The notes: generated from the sequence alone by a model not told the origin. Positions 27,832-37,374 are shown, counted from the first letter of the stretch. The stretch: 64,000 nt of DNA from Hoylesella nanceiensis DSM 19126 = JCM 15639 (GCF_000379965.1 NZ_KB904334.1:25146-89145); one strand, 5' to 3'. Translations and numbers: made by a program.

Positions 27832-29289
27832 ATGATTAATTGGAAGATTATATTTAAGATTCTAGGTTCATTATTATTTATCGAAACAGCCCTACTCCTT
27901 AGTAGCGTTGCCGTATCGCTTTTCTATCATGAATTCGATTCTTTAGCTTTTATTGTATCCTCATTAATTACTCTTTTCTTTGCTTTCTTTTTCCGTTCAT
28001 TAGGAAATGAAGCAGAAAATAGCATGTCGAGACGTGACGCTTACTTAGTTGTTACACTCTCGTGGACCATCTTTAGTATCTTTGGTTCATTACCTTTTAT
28101 GATAACAGGAGCCATACCTCATTTCACCGATGCTTTTTTTGAAACGATATCGGGCTTCACAACCACAGGAGCAACTATCATAGACGATGTTGAATCCTTA
28201 CCTCATGGATTACTTTTTTGGCGTTCAATGACCCATTGGATAGGTGGATTAGGAATTGTATTCTTTACCATTGCCCTTCTTCCATCACTTGTTGGCGGTT
28301 CAGTTAAGATCTTCTCAGCTGAAGCAACGGGCCCTATTCAGTCAAAGTTACACCCCCGTTTAAGTACAAGTTCTAAATGGATTTGGAGCGTTTACCTCAT
28401 TCTCACTATTGCATGTGTCCTTAGTTTCAAGCTATGTGGAATGGGATTATTCGACAGTATCAATTATTCTATGGCCATTGCAGCCACAGGAGGCTTCTCA
28501 ACTCACAACAGTAGTATTCTTTATTTCCACTCTTCTACGATAGAATACCTTTCTATTTTCTTCTGTTTTGTGTCAGGAGTCAACTTCACTTTATTGTATA
28601 TGGCAGTAGCGAAGCTACGTTTTAAGGCCTTATTCCGCAATGCAGAGTTCATATTCTATTGCTCAATTATCTTAGGCTTCACCGCTTTCATCATGTTCGA
28701 GCTAATTTATCGCAACGGATATGAGTTAGAAAAGGCATTCAGAAGTAGTCTTTTCCAAGTTGTTTCTTTCATCACCACCACAGGACTCTTTAGCGATGAC
28801 GCAGGTAAATGGCCCCATGTCACTTGGGTAGTCTTAGCAATGTGTATGTTCTTCGGCTCTTGTTCAGGTAGTACAAGTGGAGGTTTAAAATGTGTTCGAG
28901 GCGTATTGATTCTCAAAATTATATCTAATCAGTTCAAACAGATCTTGCATCCCAATGCCGTTTTACCGCTAAAGATCGACGGAACAAATATCGAAGTTCG
29001 TAAACGTGTCACCCTATTGGCTTTCCTTGCCGTTTACTTGATATTGGCAGTGATAGCTGCTTTCGTGATGATTGCAGCGGGAGTAGACAACACCAACGCC
29101 ATTACCATTGCATTAAGTTGTATGAGTAATGTTGGACCAACATTGGGTATCGAAATAGGTCCTACGATGTCGTGGAGCATTTTGCCCGACTTCGCCAAGT
29201 GGATTTGCTCTGCTTTGATGCTGATAGGACGTTTAGAGATATTTACCGTGCTTGTTATTCTTACTCCAGAGTTTTGGAAGAAGACCTAA
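27832..29289 (+). CDS. trkH: Trk-type potassium transporter, pore subunit TrkH
   Basis: A 485-residue integral membrane protein with about ten or more helices and the four degenerate P-loop filters of the Trk/Ktr/HKT class (TISGFTTTGAT; AIAATGGFSTHN; SFITTTGLFSDD; CMSNVGPTLG). It imports K+ (with H+ or Na+) together with TrkA, encoded 7 nt upstream. The dxs-trkA-trkH order places isoprenoid synthesis and potassium uptake on one transcript. Confidence 0.95.
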   Translation: MINWKIIFKILGSLLFIETALLLSSVAVSLFYHEFDSLAFIVSSLITLFFAFFFRSLGNEAENSMSRRDAYLVVTLSWTIFSIFGSLPFMITGAIPHFTDAFFETISGFTTTGATIIDDVESLPHGLLFWRSMTHWIGGLGIVFFTIALLPSLVGGSVKIFSAEATGPIQSKLHPRLSTSSKWIWSVYLILTIACVLSFKLCGMGLFDSINYSMAIAATGGFSTHNSSILYFHSSTIEYLSIFFCFVSGVNFTLLYMAVAKLRFKALFRNAEFIFYCSIILGFTAFIMFELIYRNGYELEKAFRSSLFQVVSFITTTGLFSDDAGKWPHVTWVVLAMCMFFGSCSGSTSGGLKCVRGVLILKIISNQFKQILHPNAVLPLKIDGTNIEVRKRVTLLAFLAVYLILAVIAAFVMIAAGVDNTNAITIALSCMSNVGPTLGIEIGPTMSWSILPDFAKWICSALMLIGRLEIFTVLVILTPEFWKKT

Positions 29290-29371
29290 AAGCAAGCCCT
29301 AACCATTTGTTTTAGCTACTTTTGTTCATCGCAGTTCTTATTTTTTGCCCGCAATTCTTCATTAACATTCG

Positions 29372-29402
29372 TTGGCAGATAGAATAAAAACAGCTAACTT
29401 TG
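29372..29402 (+). promoter_or_regulatory. Promoter of the TonB-dependent receptor gene
   Basis: TTG (29372-29374), 20 nt, TAACTTTG (29395-29402). The leader is about 40 nt, too short for a cobalamin riboswitch. Confidence 0.68.
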
Positions 29403-29445
29403 CACTGCTTTTGCAATAGTGCAAGGCACAATTATAAAACAAAGT

Positions 29446-31515
29446 ATGTATAAAACAATTTTCAACAAGCGCAATAGCATCTTGTTTAAGCGTTTCTCAA
29501 ACAAGGGCTATTCTCTTTTTTCTGTGCTTAGAAAAGAGGTTCTTATCGGTACTTTAAGCGTTGCTACACTCACAAACGCTAAGGCTCAAAGCATTAGTGT
29601 GAATGAAGCAAAGACCGATTCTACTGTTCTTGGGAAGGAAAAAGAGGTTGATCTCAGTGAAGTTCTTATCACTGCGTCACGTGCTCCGCTGACAGTTGCT
29701 CAGCAATCGAGAATGGTTAAGGTGCTTGGTAGCGAAGAAATTCGTGCCATCGCAGCACAAAGTGTTAACGACTTATTGAAACATGTTATTGCAATTGATG
29801 TGCGACAACGTGGTGCAATAGGTGCTCAAACGGATATAAGTCTACGTGGTGGAACCTTCGAACAAGTGGCAATACTTGTGAATGGCATTAATATTGGCGA
29901 CCCACAAACAGGACATAATGCTTTTGATATACCCGTTGACATGAGCCAAATAGAACGAATTGAGGTGTTAGAAGGCCCTGCAGGCAGAGTTTACGGAACC
30001 TCTTCGCTATTAGGAGCCATTAACATCATCACCAAACTAACCAAAGACAACAACGTAAGAGCATTTGCCAAAGCCGGCTCTTATGGTTTCTTTTCAGGCG
30101 GAGCAGCACTCAATCTTTCTCAATCTCACTTCACCAACGCACTATCGGCAAGTTACACCCGAAGCGATGGCTATTCGGTTAGCTCTAAAGGTCATCACAA
30201 CATGGATTTTGAAGGAGGCAAAGCTTTTTATCAAGGCAGATATAACACCGATTTATTGCAATTGAACTGGCATGCAGGATTAAGTAGTAAAGGCTGGGGT
30301 TCGAATCTTTTTTATGGCGCATCAGACGATCAATACGAACACACCTTTAAAACATTCACCGCTTTGCAGGCTGACACTAAAAAGGGATTCATGAAACTTC
30401 ATGGTGCAATATATTGGAATAGAAACGAAGATAGATATGAATGGCATCGTGGAAACGAAAACCCTGTGCCCTTTAACTATGCTCGTTCGAATGTTTATGG
30501 CACCAACATCAATACTTATTTCGACTGGACTGCAGGCAAAACTGCTATCGGCTTAGACCTCAGACAAGAAGACCTTGTGAGCACAACACTTGGCGAATTG
30601 ATGGCGAAAGCAAAACACATTTCGGGCACCAACAGAGATTATACTAAGGAGTTTAATAGAACAAACGTTTCGATTTTCTTCGAACACAACTTAATTCTCG
30701 ATAAGTTCAGTGCTTCATTGGGCATTATCAGCTCGTATAACTCGTGGATTAAAGGCGGAATGAGAGTATATCCTGGTATCGACATCGCCTACCAATTGCT
30801 CCCTACCCTAAAGGTCTACGCCTCTTATAACTCATCACTTCGCTTGCCAACAGCCACCGAATTGTTTTATAAATACAAGGGATTTGAGCCCAACAAATAT
30901 CTAAAACCTGAAGAACTTTCGGCTTTTGAATTAGGAGTAAAGCACCAAACACCTGTATTAACAGCATCGGCAAAGGTGTATTTCAATCATCTTCGCAATC
31001 AAATAGACTGGATTGGCTCTACAGATGCAACAGGAAACTTTGTTTGGAAGAGTGTTAACTTTGGTAAGATCAATAGCGTTGGAACAGAATTAGCGCTCGA
31101 TTTGCGCTTGCAACAGCTATGGCCTACCCAAAAGATAATGAAAAACTTCTCGATCGCTTATGCACATATTCATCAAAATTCGCACAAAGATGCAGGATTA
31201 CAAAGTCGCTATGTGCTCGAATATCTTCGCAATAAGCTGTCGGCAAGTTTAGCTTTATCGCCTTTGAAAGATCTTAATACCACCATAATGTATCGTTATC
31301 TCGACCGCACAGGCAGCGTGGTAATCTCGCCAACTCAAACCGAAAAATATCGTCCTTATGGTGTTTTCGATTGCCGTGTGTCACTTGATAAACCTCGATA
31401 TAGCTGCTTTGTTGAAGCCAACAACCTCTTCAACAAGAAGTATTACGACTATGGTAGAATTCCACAACCTGGCTTTTGGATTATGGCAGGAGCCTCTTTC
31501 AATATCAACTTATGA
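29446..31515 (+). CDS. TonB-dependent outer-membrane receptor (BtuB/siderophore-type size)
   Basis: About 689 residues from the ATG at 29446, with a long basic n-region before the signal core (LIGTLSVATLTNAKAQS). Then a TonB-box-like segment (VDLSEVLITASRAP), plug (VNDLLKHVIAIDVRQRGAIGAQTDISLRGG, ILVNGINIGDPQTGH, RIEVLEGPAGRVYGTSSLLGAINIITK) and a 22-strand-type barrel ending in a terminal aromatic/hydrophobic strand (PGFWIMAGASFNINL). It is much shorter than SusC proteins; the substrate (vitamin B12, haem or siderophore) cannot be told from sequence alone. Its stop overlaps the following lipoprotein start. Confidence 0.92.
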   Translation: MYKTIFNKRNSILFKRFSNKGYSLFSVLRKEVLIGTLSVATLTNAKAQSISVNEAKTDSTVLGKEKEVDLSEVLITASRAPLTVAQQSRMVKVLGSEEIRAIAAQSVNDLLKHVIAIDVRQRGAIGAQTDISLRGGTFEQVAILVNGINIGDPQTGHNAFDIPVDMSQIERIEVLEGPAGRVYGTSSLLGAINIITKLTKDNNVRAFAKAGSYGFFSGGAALNLSQSHFTNALSASYTRSDGYSVSSKGHHNMDFEGGKAFYQGRYNTDLLQLNWHAGLSSKGWGSNLFYGASDDQYEHTFKTFTALQADTKKGFMKLHGAIYWNRNEDRYEWHRGNENPVPFNYARSNVYGTNINTYFDWTAGKTAIGLDLRQEDLVSTTLGELMAKAKHISGTNRDYTKEFNRTNVSIFFEHNLILDKFSASLGIISSYNSWIKGGMRVYPGIDIAYQLLPTLKVYASYNSSLRLPTATELFYKYKGFEPNKYLKPEELSAFELGVKHQTPVLTASAKVYFNHLRNQIDWIGSTDATGNFVWKSVNFGKINSVGTELALDLRLQQLWPTQKIMKNFSIAYAHIHQNSHKDAGLQSRYVLEYLRNKLSASLALSPLKDLNTTIMYRYLDRTGSVVISPTQTEKYRPYGVFDCRVSLDKPRYSCFVEANNLFNKKYYDYGRIPQPGFWIMAGASFNINL

Positions 31516-32171
31516 TGAAGTATCTATTAGTGGCTCTCCTCTCGTGTTTCGTGTGCATTGCATGCGACAAGCAAGAGGAAGAAAGAATGACCGATGTTAC
31601 TACAACATCTGCGTTGAAAGAGGGCGATCTTTTATTTTGCGTGCAACAAAATAAGAATGCCATTAGCGAGGTAACACAGGGTTTTAATGGTGAGAATATT
31701 CCTCACGTGGCTATCTTTCACAACGATTCTACGGGTAGTTTTGCACTCGAAGCCTCTTTTATGGGCGTGAAATTAACTCCTATCGATAAGTTTAAAAAGT
31801 GGCTTAAGTTGAACAAAGTGCCTTATGTTTTGGTAGGACGACTAAAGAATCGTGACAATATTGAGGCGTCGGTGCAAAACGCTATGAAGTATATCGGAAA
31901 GCGTTATGACTTTAAGTTCGATTCGACCGACGACGAGATTTACTGCAGTGAGCTTATTCAACTATGTTATAAGGACAAAGCTGACAACCTGATTTTTAAG
32001 CCTATCCCCATGAGTTTCCATGATAGTACGGGCGTTGTGACCGACTATTGGAAGAAATATTATGCTCGTTGGAAGATGGAAGTGCCCGAAGGAGCACCAG
32101 GAAGCAATCCTGGTAACTTGTCGATGAGCGACCAACTCAACATTGTTCATCGTTGGTTCTACGACAACTAA
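31512..32171 (+). CDS. YiiX/YebB-like lipoprotein, permuted NlpC/P60-type cysteine hydrolase
   Basis: From the ATG at 31512 (overlapping the receptor stop as ATGA) the product has 219 residues with lipobox VCIAC (Cys18). It keeps the permuted papain-like layout of the YiiX family: EGDLLFCV, then the catalytic His in IPHVAIFH (His65), FALEAS, GKRYDFKF, and the catalytic Cys in YCSELIQLCY (Cys145). Such proteins are amidases or thioesterases of the cell envelope; the substrate here is unknown. Coupling to a TonB-dependent receptor suggests work on a ligand near the outer membrane. Confidence 0.85.
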   Translation: MMKYLLVALLSCFVCIACDKQEEERMTDVTTTSALKEGDLLFCVQQNKNAISEVTQGFNGENIPHVAIFHNDSTGSFALEASFMGVKLTPIDKFKKWLKLNKVPYVLVGRLKNRDNIEASVQNAMKYIGKRYDFKFDSTDDEIYCSELIQLCYKDKADNLIFKPIPMSFHDSTGVVTDYWKKYYARWKMEVPEGAPGSNPGNLSMSDQLNIVHRWFYDN

Positions 32172-32239
32172 CGCTTCGTTCTTCTGCAACGAAATACTGA
32201 AAATCAATTGATTTGAGCTTTTCGAGCAGAAAACCCCAC

Positions 32240-32280
32240 AAGGTTTGGCGCAGATAATGCCACTGCACCAAACCTTTTTC
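32240..32280 (+). terminator. Intrinsic terminator behind the YiiX-like gene
   Basis: AAGGTTTGG (32240-32248) pairs with CCAAACCTT (32268-32276); an inner GCAG/CTGC stem extends it past one mismatch. T-run follows. Confidence 0.85.
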
Positions 32281-32318
32281 TTCGCTCTTTCTCAACATCT
32301 CTCCCCTCTTTCTTACCG

Positions 32319-32428
32319 CAATACAACACCATCACTCCCTAAAAGCTATGACTTTGCCGTGCAAAAAGAATGCTTTTATCGTGCAATTGCACTACTATTA
32401 TGGTGCAAAAACTATGCTTTTACCGAAT
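32319..32428. repeat. 22-bp tandem repeat array C (intergenic)
   Basis: Units start at 32319 (decayed), 32341, 32363, 32385 and 32407, exactly 22 nt apart. Three of the good ones end GTGC or GGTGC, and the heads follow AAAAGCTATG or AAAAAGAATGCTTTT. It lies 40 nt behind the terminator hairpin. The rest of the 906-nt gap up to the Kiwa-like genes is AT-rich, with only a doubtful 37-codon basic frame (32621-32734). Confidence 0.82.
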
Positions 32429-32851
32429 AAGAATCTGCCACATAGTTATCGGCATATCATTACAAGAAAAAGAGAGTTGTTGTATGTATAAGCCATATAT
32501 TTAGTAAACGAACAAGAGAGCATAGCTATCAAAAGATAACAGTAATGCACAAGCGCATAAACAACTAACACATTTAATATTATTACCTATCGCTATAGCC
32601 TCTAACAGGGGTACACTTTTATGAGCAATAGATATAACGAAAGTGCCAAAAGAAATAAACAAGGAGAAAGATTTCCATCACATAGGAGAGGAAAAAGAGT
32701 AAGGGAAAAGCAAAATTCACAAGAGAACAAATAAAATTGAAAAGAGGTTTTCTAAGTATTTTTATGATGATACTACCTATACAACATTATCATAGAATAC
32801 TTAAAATTAAACCAAGTTAAACATTTAGCTTGATTTTTTATTCAGAAATGA

Positions 32852-32880
32852 TTGTTTTTCAAAAGAAAATATTATCTTTA
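32852..32880 (+). promoter_or_regulatory. Possible promoter for the Kiwa-like cassette
   Basis: TTG (32852-32854), 18 nt, TATCTTTA (32873-32880), one base off the -7 consensus; the leader to the first gene would be nearly 200 nt. Confidence 0.3.
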
Positions 32881-33078
32881 CAAATAGAGGACAAACGTTT
32901 TTACTTGACTGAGTTTTTCACATACTACATATTCTGTTAATGATATTTCTAAACCTAGTGTACTGGGATATAATAGTATCTTTCAGAAATTCTAACAATT
33001 CGTATATTCAAACCTGTCTATATCTCGTTTTCCGAAGTACAAATACTTTGAAGAAATAGAAACTATAACATAATAAAT

Positions 33079-33672
33079 ATGCTACAAAACATCCCAAAGA
33101 TATTATTCACATTAACTGTAACTGCTCCAACTTTTTTGTCTTTAGCGCTTACTGGTATCGTTAAAGATCATGAAAAATACTTTAGCGAATGGAAGGTATT
33201 ATGGGGTAACCATATTTGCCCCAACAGTTTTGATTGGTGGGCAATCAATTTAAGCCTATTTTTTATGTTCCTATGCACAATATTACTTGCAGCTTATCTT
33301 AACAAAAAATATGAACGTTCAGAGGAAGGCCTAACAATAACAGTCACCTCTTATTCAAATCTGTCACAAAATAGCGGAGAACAGATTCTGTCATCAGCCA
33401 TACCATGGCTTACTATATCTACAGATAACCTTGATTTTAAGATTTTGTTTTTTTGCATAATATTACAGTGTTGCTTTATAGCAATTAGTAGTTATAATAA
33501 TAACAATTATAATATTATCTGTTCAATGTTGGGCTATCGCCACTATGAAGTCCATACAAAGGAAAATACATACATATTACTCTCTAAAAAATGTATTAAA
33601 AACAAGACGGAAATAACACGATATTCTGACATAACCGATTACATGGGATTAATTATTAAAAATAAAGAATAG
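33079..33672 (+). CDS. kwaA: KwaA-like membrane protein of a Kiwa-type defence cassette
   Basis: 197 residues, strongly hydrophobic: helices at about 7-28, 54-74 and 119-138 with a shorter hydrophobic stretch at 103-115, then a soluble C-terminal tail with LGYRHYEV (151-158) and YILLSKKCIKNKTEI. Length, four-helix layout and the GYR-Y motif before a short tail resemble KwaA, the membrane component of the Kiwa anti-phage system. The next gene, 2 nt downstream, looks like KwaB, which is the main support. Base composition is clearly more AT-rich than the housekeeping genes either side, consistent with acquisition. Similarity is judged by eye; a profile search would settle it. Confidence 0.62.
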   Translation: MLQNIPKILFTLTVTAPTFLSLALTGIVKDHEKYFSEWKVLWGNHICPNSFDWWAINLSLFFMFLCTILLAAYLNKKYERSEEGLTITVTSYSNLSQNSGEQILSSAIPWLTISTDNLDFKILFFCIILQCCFIAISSYNNNNYNIICSMLGYRHYEVHTKENTYILLSKKCIKNKTEITRYSDITDYMGLIIKNKE

Positions 33673-33674
33673 AT

Positions 33675-34526
33675 ATGAGCCAATTTTACGCTTTAATGTC
33701 AGACAACACTGTGAAGTATATTTCACTCAATGAGGATGTGGTTAATGATATTAGAGATATTTTTATCAGTGGTGCAGCGAGTTTGAAAACTGCGGAAATG
33801 GAAGAAGATGAATTTAATGGAGATATAATGGCAAGAAAAGGAGAAAACATTACTTATGTAAATTTCTTCTTGCCAGACGACTTCAGTAGAATACCTGACA
33901 ATCAAGCAGATATGTCTGAATATAATATAGAGGAAGATATTCCTAAAAGTATTTTCTGGTATGAAGAAGGGAGATACCTTTTTCAAGTATTTAACAAAAG
34001 AAACATATTAAAGCGTAAAACTGTCTTGAAAGTTGAATACGGGAATTCTTTTGCAAAAATGCAAGAAAGGGCGTTTGTAATTGAAGAAAAGGTTAATGCC
34101 ATATATGAAAATGGTAAGCTTTATTTTGAGAGTTATACAAGTGCAAATCAGATTTTTCCTTTATTAGATTTTGTGAAGGAGGCTACTGATGGAGAAATTG
34201 AATCTTTCGGAAAAAACAAAAACTTAAAAGCTAATGCTGGCCGTATTAAAAAGATTGCAAATGTTAAGACCAGAAGACTAATCAAAGTATTATCATCTAC
34301 AACAAATGTCTCAACATTTATAGGTAAATCCCTTCGGACAAAAAAAAATCTCTTAAAGAAATATGGTATAAAAGCCCAGATTAATAATGCGGGAAAACTT
34401 ATCCTTCCTACTCATAATGTATCAGAACTTAATAGAACATTAGAATTTCTAAATGAAGACATTTTTAGAGGAGTAATAACAAATAGCTTATATCGCTCTA
34501 ACTCTAAAAAGAAAGACACCAGATAA
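33675..34526 (+). CDS. kwaB: KwaB-like protein (DUF4868) of a Kiwa-type defence cassette
   Basis: A 283-residue soluble protein. Its middle (about 95-175) fits the DUF4868 pattern: a beta-rich run YLFQVFNKRNILKRKTVLKV, then FAKMQERAFVIEEKVNAIYENGKLYF and a short linker into helix NQIFPLLDFVKEA, as in KwaB. In characterised Kiwa, KwaB is the DNA-binding effector held by membrane-embedded KwaA and is released on phage attack. The basic C-terminal third (RIKKIANVKTRRLIKVL, LRTKKNLLKKYGIKAQ) would suit nucleic-acid contact. It starts 2 nt after the KwaA-like stop, is AT-rich, and lies in an island between unrelated core genes. Confidence 0.68.
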   Translation: MSQFYALMSDNTVKYISLNEDVVNDIRDIFISGAASLKTAEMEEDEFNGDIMARKGENITYVNFFLPDDFSRIPDNQADMSEYNIEEDIPKSIFWYEEGRYLFQVFNKRNILKRKTVLKVEYGNSFAKMQERAFVIEEKVNAIYENGKLYFESYTSANQIFPLLDFVKEATDGEIESFGKNKNLKANAGRIKKIANVKTRRLIKVLSSTTNVSTFIGKSLRTKKNLLKKYGIKAQINNAGKLILPTHNVSELNRTLEFLNEDIFRGVITNSLYRSNSKKKDTR

Positions 34527-34748
34527 AATTATATAAGGAAAGCCTATGGCATTAGTAATCAGAAAGCAAATAAAGAATTAATTGAGTATATTCTAGCCTA
34601 GAGCCTTTATCTCTCCTTTTCAAAGAATTCGCTTTACAGAAAAATAAATGTATTTTGCTAAAAGAATATGGCGCAATCTACCTGGGTACTAATAAAAGAC
34701 TCTCTTTATTTTTGACAAATTAGGCTATATAAAATTATCTTAAGGTGC

Positions 34749-34770
34749 AAAAATTATGCTTTTCATTCTC
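34749..34770. repeat. Single 22-bp repeat unit D
   Basis: One isolated unit with core AAAAATTATGCTTTT, preceded by GGTGC as in array C. The rest of the 518-nt gap between the KwaB-like gene and der holds AT-rich sequence and the terminator below. Confidence 0.6.
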
Positions 34771-34853
34771 CTCTCCCACTCTCTTTATAATCCTTTACTT
34801 GTCAATCAATTACAAGAAGACGGCAAATCAAGTTTAAATATATGGGAATAAAA

Positions 34854-34883
34854 AAATGGACTTCATTTTATTGAAGTCCATTT
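34854..34883. terminator. Bidirectional intrinsic terminator
   Basis: A perfect 12-bp stem, AAATGGACTTCA (34854-34865) with TGAAGTCCATTT (34872-34883), has an A-run on the left and a T-rich right flank. It can end der transcription (minus) and anything from the Kiwa-like cassette (plus). Confidence 0.85.
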
Positions 34884-35045
34884 CATATCTTTTCAAAGTT
34901 GATTCACATAAGAACTGAGAATCAATCTCTTTTCAAATCAAATTGTTCATCATTCGTTTTTATACGCTTTCCGCTCTACACTGCAACCAAAAGGCTGCGG
35001 TTATGGAGCGTGTTTGGCGTGAAATGATGCCGAAAAGAACGGCGA

Positions 35046-36359
35046 TTACTTTTGACGAATGAATATGTTGATGGGCGAACCCGTCATTGTCCAATTGTCT
35101 CTTATCTTGTTTTCCAAGAATCGTTTGTATGGCTCTTTGATGTATTGAGGCAAGTTTGCATAGAAAACAAACGATGGAATTTGAGTGTTTGGCAATTGAG
35201 TGCAATACTTAATCTTGATGTATTTTCCCTTAACCGATGGTGGTGGGAATGCCTCTATCAATGGAAGCATTACCTCATTCAACTTCGATGTGCCCACATG
35301 AGCTTTTCTGTTGAGATAAACTTGCTTAGCTGTTTCGAGCACTTTGAAGATACGTTGCTTGGTGAGTGCAGACGCAAAGATAATGGGGAAGTCGGTGAAT
35401 GGAGCCATTCTCTTGCGAATTGCGGTCTCGAATGTAGTGATCACCTTTTGGTCTTTATCGGGAACAAGGTCCCATTTGTTAACCACTACCACCAAAGACT
35501 TATTGTTTCGCTGAATTAACTGGAAGATATTCATGTCTTGAGTCTCAATACCTCTTGTTGCATCGAGCATCAAAATACAAACATCTGAGTTTTCTATGGC
35601 TCTGATACTACGCATAACAGAGTAGAATTCGAGGTCTTCTGTAACCTTATTCTTACGTCTAATTCCTGCAGTATCAACGAGATAGAAGTCGAAACCGAAC
35701 TTATCAAAGCGTGTATAGATACTGTCTCGGGTTGTACCAGCAATCTCAGTAACGATGTTTCTGTCTTCTCCCATGAAGGCATTGATGATACTACTCTTAC
35801 CAGCATTAGGTCTTCCTACCACTGCAAAGCGTGGAATTCCATCTTCAAGACTTTCATCTACTTCTGCTTTAAGGTTGTTAATCACCTCGTCGAGCAAGTC
35901 ACCTGTACCGCTACCAGTTGATGAACTGATGCAGAAAGGCTCGCCTAAACCAAGTGAATAGAATTCTGCAGCATCGTATTGTTGCTCGTTCTTGTCCACT
36001 TTATTAACAACTAAGATGATGGGTACTTTCGACTTGCGAAGAATTTGCGCAACATCTTCGTCCCAATCGGTAAGTCCTGTTTGCACATCAACAACAAATA
36101 ACACAAGATTTGCTTCCTCTGTAGCAATAAGAACTTGTCTTCTTATAGCGTCTTCGAATATATCTTCAGAGTTAACAACCCATCCACCAGTATCTACAAT
36201 GGAGAACTCTTTACCATTCCAATCCACCTTTCCATACTGTCTATCACGTGTTGTTCCCGCTGTATCGCTAACAATAGCACTGCGAGTTTTGGTTAATCGG
36301 TTGAACAATGTAGACTTTCCTACATTTGGACGTCCAACAATTGCTACTAAATTTGCCAT
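35046..36359 (-). CDS. der: Ribosome biogenesis GTPase Der (EngA)
   Basis: A 437-residue protein with two tandem GTPase domains ([10 protein letters not shown] near 8 and [10 protein letters not shown] near 182, each followed by DTAG/DTGG and NKxD motifs) and a C-terminal KH-like domain ([16 protein letters not shown]). It is essential for 50S subunit assembly. It starts 27 nt after era and is read from the same strand, a conserved Bacteroidales arrangement. Confidence 0.98.
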   Translation of the reverse strand: MANLVAIVGRPNVGKSTLFNRLTKTRSAIVSDTAGTTRDRQYGKVDWNGKEFSIVDTGGWVVNSEDIFEDAIRRQVLIATEEANLVLFVVDVQTGLTDWDEDVAQILRKSKVPIILVVNKVDKNEQQYDAAEFYSLGLGEPFCISSSTGSGTGDLLDEVINNLKAEVDESLEDGIPRFAVVGRPNAGKSSIINAFMGEDRNIVTEIAGTTRDSIYTRFDKFGFDFYLVDTAGIRRKNKVTEDLEFYSVMRSIRAIENSDVCILMLDATRGIETQDMNIFQLIQRNNKSLVVVVNKWDLVPDKDQKVITTFETAIRKRMAPFTDFPIIFASALTKQRIFKVLETAKQVYLNRKAHVGTSKLNEVMLPLIEAFPPPSVKGKYIKIKYCTQLPNTQIPSFVFYANLPQYIKEPYKRFLENKIRDNWTMTGSPINIFIRQK

Positions 36360-36386
36360 ATTATAATGTTTTATTGTGGAGCTTTC

Positions 36387-37268
36387 TTACTCCGGGTTAT
36401 AGCCAAAACTATCTAACTCTTTTTGAGAACTGCGCCAGTCTTTATCCACTTTAACGAATATCTCTAAGTATATCTTCTTTCCAAAGAAACGCTCTAATGA
36501 CTTTCTTGCTTCGCTACTAACTTTCTTTAGCGCAACACCTTGGTGCCCAATGATAATCCCTTTCTGGCTATTTCGTTCTACATAGATTATAACTCTAATG
36601 CGAATGAGCTTAGAATCTTCTTTAAATTCTTCCACACGAACCTCTACTGAATAGGGAATTTCTTTGTCATAAAAAAGCAAAATCTTTTCTCTTATGATTT
36701 CACTAACAAAGAAACGGGCTGGTTTATCTGTTAATTGGTCTTTATCAAAGAATGGAGGTGAGTCGGGAAGTAAATCCTTTATTCTGTTTAATAGAATGTC
36801 TACACCAAACTTATTGAGTGCTGAAAGGGGCAAAATCTCTGCCTTTGGAAGTAGAGAATGCCATTTTTCAACCAACGAACCCAAGGTCTTTTGGTCGGAC
36901 ATGTCTATCTTATTAATAAGTAGAATGATGGGAATATCAAGATGTTGTACCTTTTCTAAGAACTCGATGTTCTTCTCTGGGTTCTCAATCACATCGGTTA
37001 CATATAATAATATGTCAGCATCTGTGAGCGCAGACTCTGAAAATGCCAACATACTTTCTTGCAAACGATAGTTTGGTTTGAGTACTCCTGGGGTGTCAGA
37101 AAATACGATTTGCATATCTTCTGTATTGACAATACCCATAATTCTGTGACGAGTTGTCTGAGCTTTGAATGTTGCTATAGAGATCTTCTCGCCTACTAAG
37201 AGGTTCATTAAGGTACTCTTACCAACATTGGGATTGCCAACAATATTAACAAAACCTGCTTTATGCAT
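36387..37268 (-). CDS. era: GTPase Era
   Basis: A 293-residue protein: Ras-like GTPase domain ([22 protein letters not shown]) and a C-terminal KH domain with the GxxG loop (IIIGHQGVALKKV, EIFVKV). It binds the 3' end of 16S rRNA in 30S maturation. A hairpin separates it from fabH upstream, so era-der probably has its own transcript. Confidence 0.98.
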   Translation of the reverse strand: MHKAGFVNIVGNPNVGKSTLMNLLVGEKISIATFKAQTTRHRIMGIVNTEDMQIVFSDTPGVLKPNYRLQESMLAFSESALTDADILLYVTDVIENPEKNIEFLEKVQHLDIPIILLINKIDMSDQKTLGSLVEKWHSLLPKAEILPLSALNKFGVDILLNRIKDLLPDSPPFFDKDQLTDKPARFFVSEIIREKILLFYDKEIPYSVEVRVEEFKEDSKLIRIRVIIYVERNSQKGIIIGHQGVALKKVSSEARKSLERFFGKKIYLEIFVKVDKDWRSSQKELDSFGYNPE

Positions 37269-37312
37269 TCTACTTTGATTTATATTTCAAGAATAAAGAA
37301 ATTCGTATGAAC

Positions 37313-37349
37313 AAAAAAACGCATACACTTTATTATAAAGGATGCGTTT
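37313..37349 (-). terminator. Intrinsic terminator of the yceD-rpmF-fabH operon
   Basis: On the minus strand AAACGCAT (37349-37342) pairs with ATGCGTTT (37324-37317), extended by an inner CTTTA/TAAAG stem, followed by a run of seven T (complement of the A-run at 37313-37319). Confidence 0.82.
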
Positions 37350-37374
37350 CTTATTCTATTTATGATTATTAATA

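Noticed and set aside
29288-29353. Further 22-bp repeat units behind trkH
   Set aside because: Units can be forced into 22-nt register (AAAAGCAAG head at 29288), but the palindromic core is not recognisable; at most a relic.
29403-29445. Cobalamin riboswitch upstream of the TonB-dependent receptor
   Set aside because: The leader after the promoter is only about 40 nt and shows no B12-box-like sequence.
30298-30307. GGTTCGAATC, like a tRNA T-loop
   Set aside because: It lies inside the TonB-dependent receptor frame and no cloverleaf can be built around it.
32245-32430. 61-codon plus-strand frame
   Set aside because: It runs from a terminator stem through repeat array C; its codons simply follow the 22-bp repeats.
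32621-32734. 37-codon basic frame (SNRYNESAKRNKQGERF start)
   Set aside because: No promoter, no known pattern, and Lys/Arg/Asn-rich composition expected by chance in A-rich DNA. Ribosome profiling could revive it.
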